Source of the DNA: Alisma plantago-aquatica
Lineage: Eukaryota; Streptophyta; Magnoliopsida; Alismatales; Alismataceae
DNA length: 64,000 nucleotides
Reading direction: 5' to 3'
Assembly (NCBI GenBank): GCA_963693085.1
Contig: OY856409.1
Coordinates: forward strand, 241,433,058 to 241,497,057
Part shown: positions 8,248 through 19,729 of the stretch, piece by piece
Numbering within the stretch: position 1 is the first letter of the stretch
Layout of the letters: every line of letters begins with the position of its first letter
The notes under the pieces: generated by a model
What the model was told of the DNA's origin: nothing
What the model saw: the letters and a program-made list of their open reading frames with translations, nothing else
Databases searched by the model: none
Made by a program: the position numbers and the translations under genes

Positions 8248-11069
8248 ACCTACCCAATAGGTAGCCATGTACTAGGTCTTTCTCTAACCTGATGGACCTA
8301 CCCAATAGGTAGCCATGTACTAGGTTAGCTATAATGCCACAGAGGGAACCAGGATCTGAGTTTGTAGGCATATATCCTTTGTGATAGTCATAGCCATGTT
8401 GTAATTTGCAATATGAACATCCAAACAGTTTAGTTGCATTCAATGCGATTAAACATCCGGGAATCCATCGGGAAACTAAAGCGGTTATTCATAATTAACC
8501 ACATACCTGATTTGATGAGTCATGCAGTTTATTCAACACATACTTCATGTATATATCATCAAACCAATCAACATATCCAAGCAAGTAATTCAATCATCAC
8601 ATAGTTCCTGAAATAAATATATACTCTATTTATTACACACTTTATCAAGAAACTACTTTATTAACTTGGATTCACTTTCTATGGTTTCTAATCCGCATTA
8701 AGGTTTCATTAATATTCATTAGGGTTTCTTAGATTAATTTCTCAAACTTTCTCCTTTTTAAGTTAACAAACCCCAAATTACTCTTTTCCATTTATATGAA
8801 CCTTAATTGCTCAACTATTCATTTTAATAGTCTTTTATACCCAAATTGACTTAGGATCATCATATCCCTATTTATTCATGGATTTGAACCATTAAACAAT
8901 TAAAAGACATACTTAGGGTTTTCAAGCTCATTAATGTATAATCATGCATGAAACCCTAAATTAATGCCAATTATATAAAAAGATCTTCTCTTTAGATCCT
9001 ATTTCCACTTTTATTAACAACAGATTAATATCAGCTTGATTAACATCATTAAGTCCATCTATCATCAAAACTAAGAGTTTTTCTTTAATTAAACCATCAA
9101 AGATGATAACTTTATGTACTTTTCCCATTTCAATCATATTTATGCATATAAACTCTAAATTAGACTAAATATGTGCAAAGTTCATCCTTTTTGTTCTTAA
9201 TGTACCTTTTTACAATTAACAGGTTAATATCAACTTTAATGATCTATTAAACCCTACGAAAAACATTAATCATCTCCAAATAGGATTTCTTAATCTATTT
9301 CAATGCACTTTTCATCAAAGTAACATACTTTTGTAATTAGGAATGGAATCATGCTTTAATATCATTTTTATTGGATTCCTCTCATTTTCCTTATCAGTTT
9401 TCATATATAACATGTCTTTATTCGACCTACGAATAAAAACTTATGAATTTCCAAAGAACTTACCTTTTGGGCCAACTGCAAGGCACCACATGTCCCTTGT
9501 ATTTTTCTTTTGGCGAATAACTCTTCCTTGGTTTTGTGGATCTTCTCGCTGGGTCCGACTACCCGTCAACCCAACCCGGGTCGCTCGTCATCTTCTCCAA
9601 GTCAGCGCGCAGCCTACCCCTCTGTTTACTCTGTAAAACAGAGCACTGGATGGGTGGGGCGAGCCGGCGACCTCCTCGCCACTACGGTGCCCCCCTCCTA
9701 CCTCGGACCAACACAAGCACCCGCCGCCACCTCCATCACTCGTCCATGGCTCTGCCTTAGTCCATTGTATTGCCAAAGCCATGAAGAGCATGGGAGCGCT
9801 CTTACTGGCGGAACCAGGGTAGCTAGAGGCAACGTTGATCCTGGGGCAACTGGAAGAAGTAGGGAACCCTCTCTCGAGTTTGCAAGGTCCTCTTGCATCT
9901 CTCCACCCATCGCAAGAAGGGGGCAGAGCCCCCTTATATAGATCCGACCTCCATTGTCCATGGAGTCCAGAAGCAACTGGGATTTGGACAAATCCTGTTC
10001 TCACACGGAACCAGCTTAAAATTAGGTTCTTTTGATTCGGTTTCGCCTCCTGAACCCAATGGGACAAGTCCCATATTTGTTTGTTCCTTGTGTGACAAGA
10101 AGAATTGATTTGCAAATCTCCTTTACGGTTCCTTTTTCTAATCTGAGATGAAAACCAGATACTGTTGGATCTCGATCCAATGGCTAGCAAGCCACGTATT
10201 AGAACATCAATTGTGACATTTAATGCTATCCTTTACACTTTAGGAAACTTGCAAAATTAATATCTCCCAAACTATTTATCCAATTGATTCCAAATTTTGA
10301 GGGAAAGTCAATAATAGCTTAATCTTTCATCATGACAAACTTGGGCGCATTATACAAAGAAATCGGGTCCTTTACTTTAGTTGCAAGTTATTACTCTAAT
10401 ATATATTTTTCTCGCATATTTGCTCTTTCCTTTGACATTAAATTACTATCTTGAATTCCTTAGACCTTAAGGAACCTTAATATTTCGAAAATCCTTTTTA
10501 ATGGATACTCATTATCCTTCTAGATGCATCTATATTCATTATTTCTCATTATCTTATTTATTTCTTATTAAAATATCTCCTTCTGAGGATTTCTCTTTAT
10601 CTTTCTTTTTATTTTATTCATTGGTATTCCTTGAATCCTTGGGATATGAAATTCCACAAAGGATAACTCAATTATACCTCTTTTCACCTATTTTCCACAT
10701 TTTCTCATTGTTTTCAATTTCCTTCTTAATAAAGAAATACACAATTAATCTTTTCTTTTCTTATTGCTTTTCTTTGCAACTTTAGACTCCTTGGAACCCA
10801 AGGAATCCAAGAGGCACGAAATCCTCTTTAGATTTGCTTTCTAGAGGTTTCTACATATTTCTTTTCTTAAAAATTCAATTATCCATTTTCTAGTTGAATT
10901 TCCTTGTTATTGGGCCCAATAGCTAATTAAGCCCACAAAGCAACCAATCAAGGCTATTGTGAAAGGAATCCATTTATTCAAAACAAATCACATCATTATT
11001 TGTTCAATTATCCTTAATATGATAAATCACATTTCTTACTAATTGTACCCAAAAATTGGGGTTATAACA
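8248..11069 (-). mobile_element. 3' LTR of the LARD-like element, truncated
   Basis: Matches 16060-18880 closely, with scattered substitutions and small indels, and ends at GGTTATAACA on the plus strand. The part equivalent to 15366-16060 is missing: the copy begins inside a 48-bp repeat unit, next to the block at 6206-8247. A TATA box (minus strand) lies near 9933-9941. Confidence 0.85.
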
Positions 11070-11083
11070 TCCTTCCCCTCTTA
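11070..11083 (-). other. Polypurine tract of the LARD-like element
   Basis: The minus strand reads AAGAGGGGAAGGA directly before the LTR start TGTTATAACCCC. The preceding GGACAAAATTCCTATAAG resembles the 3' end of Tekay/Del-type gypsy elements. Confidence 0.8.
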
Positions 11084-14000
11084 TAGGAATTTTGTCCTCA
11101 AAATTCTATGAATCAAACAAACAAACAAACAATTCAGGATAAGACTTCCCATGTCCATCATTGACCCCTATGTGGCTTTACCGTACTCATGGCATTTCCA
11201 CAGAACCTTTATCATCACATATTCTTTTCTCTAAGTCCTTTCATCCCGGCGTCTATAAACTGCACAGGTGACTCAGGCCATGTCAGCCTCCCTTGGGCTC
11301 ACTAGGTTCATTGCTCCGCACATGGTTAGGTACCTCACATAGTACTCTAAATTGGACATATGGAACTCATCACTCATTACTTTATCCTGAGGGGTATGGT
11401 CTTCTCCACCAAACCATGTCAAAAGAACCCATGCATCGGGGACTCAGCTCTCTTAGTTATAACTTAGAGGGGTTGGATTTTCATGCCACATTTTCTCCCA
11501 CAGTAACTTGTATGTCACTCTAATTTGCATCTGCTCACGACTCTCATCGTCTCTAGGCTCCTTTCATCCCTTGCATGATCAAAGTGACTTCATCTACACG
11601 CACTGTGGTCCTTTTCTAACCATCATGTGGTCCTTTTCTAACCATCATGTGGCCCCTTTCACCAACATCACCTTACTGAAGTGGTGATCGACACAACCTC
11701 CCTTACAGAGCTTCATATAAAACCCCATACTGGCTATGGTGGTCGTTGTCACATCTTTCATAGGACAAGAACTGTCTCTAGATATCACCCTGAACGAGCA
11801 CACATGCCCTCATCAGACCCTTTAGTCTGGATCATATTAACCATAGCTAGGGGGTGACAAACTATACTAACATTGAGTTCTTCATGTACCTACTTCCACT
11901 TTATGGAAGTGAACCTTTAGGTCAAACTCAAGAACCTTTGAACTCGCTTCAGGGTGTAGTTGAACCATTTCTCTCATGGGTAGTTCAACTAGATCTGTCC
12001 CTTGACATAACTCTTTCTTTCTTATGTCATCTAGGTAAGGCGATCTACCATAACCCATATTGCATCTCGACCTTCCTCGATCCAAGGAAGACCTATCACA
12101 ACATCCATAGTGTTGAGCTCTCATTCCCTCTAAAGGATTCTTTTGTCCTCTATATCGATACACTGGGTTACTGGGGTTCGTCCTTTACCTCCTGGCTTGC
12201 ATGGTCATAAACCACATGCAACTTCATCTTAAGCATCTAAAGTGCTATTGCCATTTACCACAGGGTATGGTGATCTCCTGTATGTCATTATTCTTCAAGA
12301 TCAATACCTCAAAAACCCTAAACCATTTTATCGGGGTTTCATCACTTCCTTTTCCAAAGAAGTGCACTTGAGGTTCTACCACCATCCTTTCATTGTATCA
12401 AGGACTAGACTGGATAACCAAACAACCATTAACTTTTCAATGTATCTTGTTACATCTGAGTGTTATCCAAACACCTCTCCTTTCCAAACTTAGGGTTAGC
12501 CAAACAACCTCTTCTAGTCTTCTAGTCAAACAAGTCAGATGTATCTCAACCAGAGCATCCATTACCACTTCACGTCCTTAGGTATTAGGTAACATTGAAA
12601 ACATACACTTCCATGTATTCCACTTATCATCTCGTCTCAAACTCTAAGTCTAAATTCATTGAGAACACTTTTGAGCTCATTTTCCTGGTAATCAAACTCA
12701 ACCTTGTATAACTTGTAAGTTCTTCATAGCTCATGATAAAAACTTCCTCATAAGGTGACTACCTCATTCCACTTAGTGTTTGCAAACCATCCATGTATCA
12801 TTCACTTTACCAGGGTAGGTTATCTTCTCTATCCCCATTCCTTGTGGCAACGTTCCAACCTACATCATCTCTTATCCTTGGTGTATGGCATGTGTAATGT
12901 CCTATCTCTCACTCCCATAACAAGAGGAAATAAGCATTTGACTGCAGTCCAAATATAGAGTTCTTCCTGTTCTAAGAGTAGAGATGGTACATCCCACCTT
13001 ACCAATACACCTTTACATCTAAGTTGCAACGTGCCATATATGTCTCTACATCACAACCATTTTGATATCAAAGTTACCTCCATGGAAAACTAGTCTTGAG
13101 CCTACTGAGGTTTATATCCTTGGTCATCTCCTCTAGGTCTATAGGGTACCGACTCTTTTGGGGTCATCCCTCTTCCCTTATGCATCAAGAGAGTGCCCTA
13201 CTCATCTGCCCTTTGGGTCCCATGAGTTCATGAAGGTGATCGATCTCCTAACCCATGGCCCTCAGACAATGATAGCTGTTACCTCCCGACCCTATGGTCA
13301 TGTGCAACTGGGGAATTAGGCAACTCCTACTTTCATCGGTCTTATCCCTACCTGACCCTAGGATAGACTTAGGATTCTCCATTATAGTACATGTTCACTT
13401 AGAACCTTACCCAAGTCTTCATCATCTCTCTTTCTGCATTCATGGGCTGGCTCCCATCATTTCATAGGGATCATGGTAACCTGCCTACCTTGGTCAAGCC
13501 TCAAATCGGTTACCTCCATGGTAACACATCCATATGCACATAGAGATGGATATCTATGGGTCTGTAGGTTCATTCTCATACCATGTACCTTTCACTTAGC
13601 TTCTCAAGATCCTATGAAACCTCCTCAGGTTACCTCAAAACCAACAAAACTGATATACACCCTACCAAAGGGGTCCCTCTCCCAGGATGGGAGGAAAACT
13701 ATCTCTTGACAACCAGGTCACAAAAGCTCTTAGGTCTAGGGTTTACATTCACATGAGCTTACTTAACCCTACTAGGCTATTAAGGCACAAGCAGATCACC
13801 TACTGAACCATGCTAGGTCATACTTGTCCTCTTTCCTCAATGTTGGATCAAGATCATACCTTTCTTTATCATCAACCTAGTTGTGAGGGGTTCATCAAAC
13901 ACACCTTCAACTTAAGGGGCTTCTCTTCTCCTCTATTCATGAGGATTACCATGCTCGCTTCTATAGGAACTCAACTTCTCATCATGAGCCTTAGGTACAC

Positions 14001-15346
14001 CACTTCCCCTCTTAGGCCTAGGAACCCTAGGTTCACTGCATGCTCTGTCTCTTATCTACAAACCAAGCATGAAAAAGGCATGACATACACTCCTTGTCAT
14101 CCTTCAACCCAAGCAACACATAAAGTTGGGTCCTCCTTAAGGACAACCAACAAGGTACAAGGCCTCATAACCTGCTACTAAACCTTTCTAGGTCTAAGGA
14201 ACTCTTCTTCCTACCTTGGAAGGTAACCATCTATACCATAGGCACGTAGGTACCAGAAGCTTCATCTTTTCTCAAGGGTTTGGTCCCTCTAAAGGCAACC
14301 AAGTTATCATCAACTTTCAGGGATCGATCATGAGGCATCAACTATCCTCCATTATTCGGGGTTTTAGGCTTCCAACCTTCTTGCTAGGTTTCCTGCTCTC
14401 TCTAGATCCAACCTCACCATTAGATGTCCTTTCTTCATGAAGGATCAACCTCAAAAGCATGCTCTACTTGGGTGAAGCCTGGGTTCGAACTTATGGTCGC
14501 TCAAGATCATCCAGGGTTTCATCCTACTGTCAGCATTATGACGTGCCCTAGGTGCCAGTTATGCCCTACTTGCACAAGCCCATAGGGTTTCTATTGTCCC
14601 TCACTAGCATCATCATCTAAGGAGCTATCCTTTACCCTAACATGCACGACCCTTCCCAGGGTTGGGTTTCCAAAGGTGCTAGGTCACCCATGGATCCTAC
14701 GGCATCCCAAAGGCATGTCCTTTCAAACACCTGGTCCAACTCATCTCTCTCTAACCTTCACTTAGGGTTAGGGTTAGCATCATCCTCCGAGGATGTGCCA
14801 GGTCTCTACTTGAAATGGAGATCTTTATCTCCAAGACTAACTTATCCTCCTGTCACGAAGGTCTAACCTTAGGTCCCTTCTGAGGACATGACAACTTATG
14901 TCATACGACCTAAGCATGTATCTATTATTTATTTTGCGCTTAATCTATTAAGTTTATGTCCATGACATCTCATTTACATGTATTTCATTAATTTAATGGA
15001 GGATTCCTTAAACCTTATTAACCTTACCCATACATCAAGAGGGTGAGGAGAAGAAAGAAAACCCTAATCCTTTATGTCCTTATCAGAATTTTGTAATGAG
15101 AAGGGATGAATAAGATGAGAAGTCCTAAAGGTATCTTATTTCGATTCATACCCTAAGACTTTGGCCAGGCAGTCACACGGATCCGGGAGTCCTCGTATTC
15201 TGAAAAGTGGTGTGGAGGAAAATATTGCCAGCCCCCGGTCGTGATCCTTTTCTAGACACCTCCGTCTTTTGGATAATCCTCTAATAACTCCCTTGGGTTC
15301 TATGGAGTTTGAAAAATTTAATAATTATTAATGGTTAAATGAGGAA
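11084..15346 (-). other. Internal region of the LARD-like element, no recognisable coding sequence
   Basis: Neither strand gives a gag, protease, reverse transcriptase, RNase H or integrase motif. Open frames are all under about 125 codons and mostly on the strand opposite to the element. The only segment I could match elsewhere is the leader at 15163-15262. Confidence 0.6.
15163..15262 (-). promoter_or_regulatory. Leader conserved with the gypsy element
   Basis: On the minus strand it contains GTGTCTAGAAAAGGATCA, then GGGGGCTGG, TTTCCTCCAC and ACTCCCGGATCC, followed by CCTGGCC. The same blocks in the same order occur at 32949-33050 on the plus strand, also about 50-150 nt downstream of a primer site. 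Conservation in non-coding leader sequence points to a cis-acting role such as RNA packaging or dimerisation (inference). Confidence 0.65.
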
Positions 15347-15363
15347 CCTACGCTCTGATACCA
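15347..15363 (-). other. Primer-binding site of the LARD-like element
   Basis: The minus strand reads TGGTATCAGAGCGTAGG, matching the initiator Met-tRNA 3' end over its first 12 nt, 2 nt beyond the LTR end at 15366. Confidence 0.9.
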
Positions 15364-15910
15364 AATGTTACGACCTCACCTTTCAGTAACCCCCAATTAA
15401 GGGAGACCAAGAGGTTGAAGCCGCACCCATTAATCCCGGATCAAAGGTTCGACATATAACCATAAACAATTATTAAATTCTAACAAACTATACTGAAAAT
15501 GGTAATAAATTTTTTTTCTTTGCATACCTTGAAAAGTTGGGAACAAACTAACTTCTAACCTCAGCTGAACTATTCTATCTAATTCCTCCTTGTTCTTTAA
15601 TTCTTGAATTCACAAGGTGTCGCTTTACTGTTTGTTCTTTTCATTGTACCGAAAACGCCGACAAACAAAACGTCGGTCAGCCGAAGCTGGTATGTGGAGG
15701 AAACAGATAATGTTCAACTATGTTAACAATATAATCATTCAATTAATCATTTAACAAACAAGATTACATTTTAAGCCATACAACTCAATCCATACATATT
15801 CTCGAACTCTGGGCAGTCCCTGCAGTGGACATGGATACCACCTCTCTTTTAGGTAACAGAGTCGCATGGCACTACCTGAAGATAGCCCAATATCTAACTC
15901 AATGTGACTT

Positions 15911-16150
15911 GATGGTCCTACCTCAAGGGTAGCCATGTACTAAGTCATCCATAGACCTGATGGACCTACCCAATAGGTAGCCATGTACTAGGTCTTCCAT
16001 AGACCTAATGGACCTACCCAATAGGTAGCCATGTACTAGGTCATCCTTAGACCTGATGGACCTACCCAATAGGTAGCCATGTACTAGGTCTTTCTCTAAC
16101 CTGATGGACCTACCCAATAGGTAGCCATGTACTAGGTTAGCTATAATGCC
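15911..16150 (-). repeat. 48-bp tandem array (5 units) in the LTR
   Basis: The word CCTACCCAATAGGTAGCC starts at 15965, 16013, 16061 and 16109, with a diverged first copy at 15917, all exactly 48 bp apart. Each unit has a CTACC-CAATA-GGTAG hairpin. As 48 is a multiple of three, the minus strand stays open as a 16-residue repeat (LVHGYLLGRSIR...). Two units survive in the other LTR (8249 and 8297). Confidence 0.95.
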
Positions 16151-17743
16151 ACAGAGGGAACCAGGATCTGAGTTTGTAGGCATATATCCTTTGTGATAGT
16201 CATAGCCACGTTATAATTTACAATATGAACATCCAAACAGTTTAGTTGCATTCAATGCGATTAAACATTCGGGAATCCATCGGAAAACTAAAGCGGTTAT
16301 TCATAATTAACCACATACCTGATTTGATGAGTCATGCAGTTTATTCAACACATACTTCATGTATATATCATCAAACCAATCAACATATCCAAGCAAGTAA
16401 TTCAATCATCACATAGTTCCTGAAATAAATATATACTCTATTTATTACACACTTTATCAAGAAACTAATTTATTAACTTGGATTCACTTTCTATGGTTTC
16501 TAATCTGCATTAAGGTTTCATTAATATTCATTAGGGTTTCTTAGATTAATTTCTCAAACTTTCTCCTTTTTAAGTTAACAAACCCCAAAATACTCTTTTC
16601 CATTTATATGAACCTTAATTGCTCAACTATTCATTTTAATAGTCTTTTATACCCAACTTGACTTAGGATCATCATATCCCTATTTATTCATGGATTTGAA
16701 CCATTAAGCAATTAAAAGACATACTTAGGGTTTTCAAGCTCATTAATGCATAATCATGCATGAAACCCTAAATTAATGCCAATTATATAAAAAGATCTTC
16801 TCTTTAGATCCTATTTCCACTTTTATTAACAACAGATTAATATCAGATTGATTAACATCATTAAGTCCATCTATCATCAAAACTAAGAGTTTTTCCTTAA
16901 TTAAATCATCAAAGATGATAACTTTATGTACTTTTCCCATTTCAATCATATTTATGCATATAAACTCTAAATTAGACTAAATACGTGCAAAGTTCATCCT
17001 TTTTTTTCTTAATGTACCTTTTTATAATTAAAAGGTTAATATCAACTTTAATGATCTATTAAACCCTACTAAAAACATTAATCATCTCCAAATAGGGTTT
17101 CTTAATCTATTTCAATGCACTTTTCATCAAAGTAACATACTTTTGTAATTAGGAATTGAATCATGCTTTGATATCATTTTTATTGGATTCCTCTCATTTT
17201 CCTGATCAGTTTTCATATATAACATGTCTTTATTCGACCTACCAAGAAAAACTTACGAATTTCCAAAGAACTTACCTTTTGGGCCAACTGCAAGGCGCCA
17301 CGTGTCCCTTGTATTTTTCTTTTGGCGAATAACTCTTCCTTGGTTTTGTGGATCTTCTCGCTGGGTCCGACTACCCGGCAACCCAACCCGGGTCGCTCGT
17401 CATCTTCTCCAAGCCAGCGCACAGCCACCCTTCTGTTTACTCTGTAAAACAGAGCACTGGATGGGTGGGGCGAGCCGGCGACCTCCTCGCCACTGCGGTG
17501 CCCCCCTCCTACCTCGGACCAACACGAGCACCCGCCGCCTCCTCCATCACCCGTCCATGTCTCTGCCTTAGGCTGCTGTATTGCCAAAGCCATGAAGAGC
17601 ATGGGAGCGCTCTTACTGGCGGAACCAGGGTAGCTAGAGGCAACGTTGATCCCGGGGCAACTGGAAGAAGTAGGGAACCCTCTCTCGAGTGCGCAAGGTC
17701 GTCTTGCATCTCTCCACCCATCGCAAGAAGGGGGCAGAGCCTC

Positions 17744-17752
17744 CTTATATAG
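17744..17752 (-). promoter_or_regulatory. TATA box of the LARD 5' LTR
   Basis: The minus strand reads CTATATAAGGAGGC about 1.1 kb from the LTR start. The equivalent in the other LTR (9941-9933) is CTATATAAGGGGGC, so the motif is kept in both. Confidence 0.6.
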
Positions 17753-18880
17753 ATCCGACCTCCATTGTCCATGGAGTCCAGAAGCAACTGGGATTTGGGC
17801 AAATCATGTTCTCACACGGAACCATCTTAAAATTAGGTTGTTTTGATTCGGTTTCGCCTCCTGAACCCAATGGGACAAGTCCCATATCTGTTTGTTCCTT
17901 GTGTGCCAAGAAGAATTGATTTGCAAATCTCCTTTACGGTTCCTTTTTCTAATCTGAGATGAAAACCAAATACTGTTGGATCTTGATCCAATGGCTAGCA
18001 AGCCACGTATTAGAACATCAATTGTGACATTTAATGCTATCCTTTACACTTTAGGAAACTTGCAAAATTCATATCTCCCAAACTATTTATCCAATTGATT
18101 CCAAATTTTGAGGGAAAGTCAATAATAGCTTAATCTTCCATCATGCCAAACTTGGGTGCATTATACAAAGAAATCGGGTCCTTTACTTTAGTTGCAAGTT
18201 ATCACTCAAATATATATTTTTCTCGCATATTTGCTATTTCCTTTGCCATTAAATTACTATATTGAATTCCTTAGACCTTAAGGAACCTTAATATTTCGAA
18301 AATACTTTTTAATGGATACTCATTATCCTTCTAGATGCATCTATATTCATTATTTCTCATTATCTTATTTATTTCTTATTAAAATATCTCCTTCTGAGGA
18401 TTTCTCTTTATCTTTCTTTTTATTTTATTCATTGGTATTCCTTGAATCCTTGGGATATGAAATTCCACAAAGGATAACTCAATTATACATCTTTTCACCT
18501 ATTTTCCACATTTTCTCATTGTTTTCAATTTCCTTCTTAATAAAGAAATACACAATTAATCTTTTCTTTTCTTATTGCATTTCTTTGCAACTTTAGACTC
18601 CTTGGAACCCAAGGAATCCAAGAGGCACGAAATCCTCATTGGATTTGCCTTCTAGAGGTTTCTACATATTTCTTTTCTTAAAAATTCAATTATCCATTTT
18701 CTAGTTGAATTTCCTTGTTATTGGGCCCAATAGCTAATTAAGCCCACAAAGCAACCAATCAAGGCTATTGTGAAAGGAATCCATTTATTCAAAACAAATC
18801 ACATCATTATTTGTTCAATTATCCTTAATATGATAAATCACATTTCTCACTAATTGTACCCAAAAATTGGGGTTATAACA

Positions 18881-19715
18881 CCGTGAGTTCAGTGAGCTCA
18901 ACAAATCGATTGGAAATGGACTACAGGTTGAAAACGATCGCTAATAGGTGCAAAGAACGGAAAATGGGATCTAGAGCCTTACCTTCCCTCATGCTAGATT
19001 GAGGGCGTTTGAAGGTCTACTGGTGTGTTTGCGATCCTCCCTCGGCTCTGAGAAGGCTCTGACCTCGCCAACGGTGAAGCTCTTGGAGCTTGGTTACACG
19101 GCTCGTCGACCCGACACCCAGGGCTTCCACAGCTCCAACGAGTAGTGGGGATCTCCTCGCTGAGGTCCCATAATGGTGCAGCTACTTTTGATTGGATGGT
19201 GGAATTCATTGGAGCGAGAAAGAGGTCAGGTCAGGTGAGGGTGAGGGAGCTTGAGATCAGGGAGGAAGGGGCGTGCTTCGTACAAATTGAGGGTCGGGGT
19301 GATAAAAGGGAGGTCGGTGAATCTCTTAGAGTCCTTAAATAGGCACAGGGTGGTCGAGGGAATGGAGCCCTAAAATGGGCGCCACTGCCAGTGGTAGGCA
19401 TAAGAAAAAAGGAGTTGGTTCTCCCTAATCCTTGTATGAGGGGGCATGCGCAGAGGTTCATTGAACTCATCTCGATGAGAGGAGTCTATCGTCCAAGTAT
19501 CTCGCACTGAGGTGATGAGATTCGGGCGCTAGCTATTTTGGAGAGGTTGTTGCACTGTTGGGGGAGGAGACCGGGTCTTGCGGGAGGTTAGGGATGACCT
19601 GGGGACTGTTGGATCTCACACGATCCCTGATCAACTGATCGGACGGTCGTGGTTGATCCCTGGTTCATAAATCTACCCCCAACCAAGAAAAAAGGTGTGT
19701 GACATATATTTATCA
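18881..19715 (-). mobile_element. Probable remnant of a related LTR (left part)
   Basis: There is no credible ORF. The minus strand has GCCTATTTAAGG near 19345, a TATA-like motif also present at 45256 in another probable LTR. The sequence continues across the LINE-derived insertion into 21860-22205, whose upstream-like part (CTCCCAATTGG, ATCCAATTGTAATGAAATTTT) parallels the U3 wording of the LARD LTR. This suggests one older minus-strand gypsy LTR into which other elements inserted. Motif-level evidence only. Confidence 0.3.
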
Positions 19716-19729
19716 AATGGGAATGGAAA
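19716..19729. repeat. Target-site duplication, left copy
   Basis: AATGGGAATGGAAA, identical to 21846-21859 and flanking the LINE-derived insertion. Confidence 0.9.

Larger units (their letters stand above)
8248..18880 (-). mobile_element. Large non-coding LTR retrotransposon derivative (LARD-like)
   Basis: Two long direct repeats, 8248-11069 and 15366-18880, share end-to-end similarity at an offset of about 7,812 bp. The right copy has TGTTA...TAACA ends. On the minus strand the right copy is the 5' LTR, followed by a primer site (15363-15347); the left is the 3' LTR, preceded by a purine tract (11083-11070). The 4.3-kb internal part has no recognisable gag or pol. Such layouts are described as large retrotransposon derivatives. 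The left LTR lacks the last ~690 bp, ending inside a 48-bp tandem array. A shared leader with the gypsy element at 29677-42257 links it to the Tekay/Del group. Confidence 0.85.
15366..18880 (-). mobile_element. 5' LTR of the LARD-like element (3,515 bp)
   Basis: Complete LTR with TGTTA...TAACA ends. On the minus strand it begins TGTTATAACCCCAATTTTTGGG. It carries a TATA box (17752-17744), a GC-richer transcribed part (17290-17750) and a 48-bp tandem array (15911-16150). The open frames inside are not credible genes. Confidence 0.9.

Noticed and set aside
9510..10190. Overlapping open frames on both strands, repeated at 17213-18001
   Set aside because: They fall in the transcribed part of both LARD LTRs; the duplication reflects the LTRs, and no domain is visible.
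15923..16183. A repetitive 86-codon frame that looks like a repeat protein
   Set aside because: It is the translation of the 48-bp LTR tandem array; it stays open because the unit is a multiple of three.
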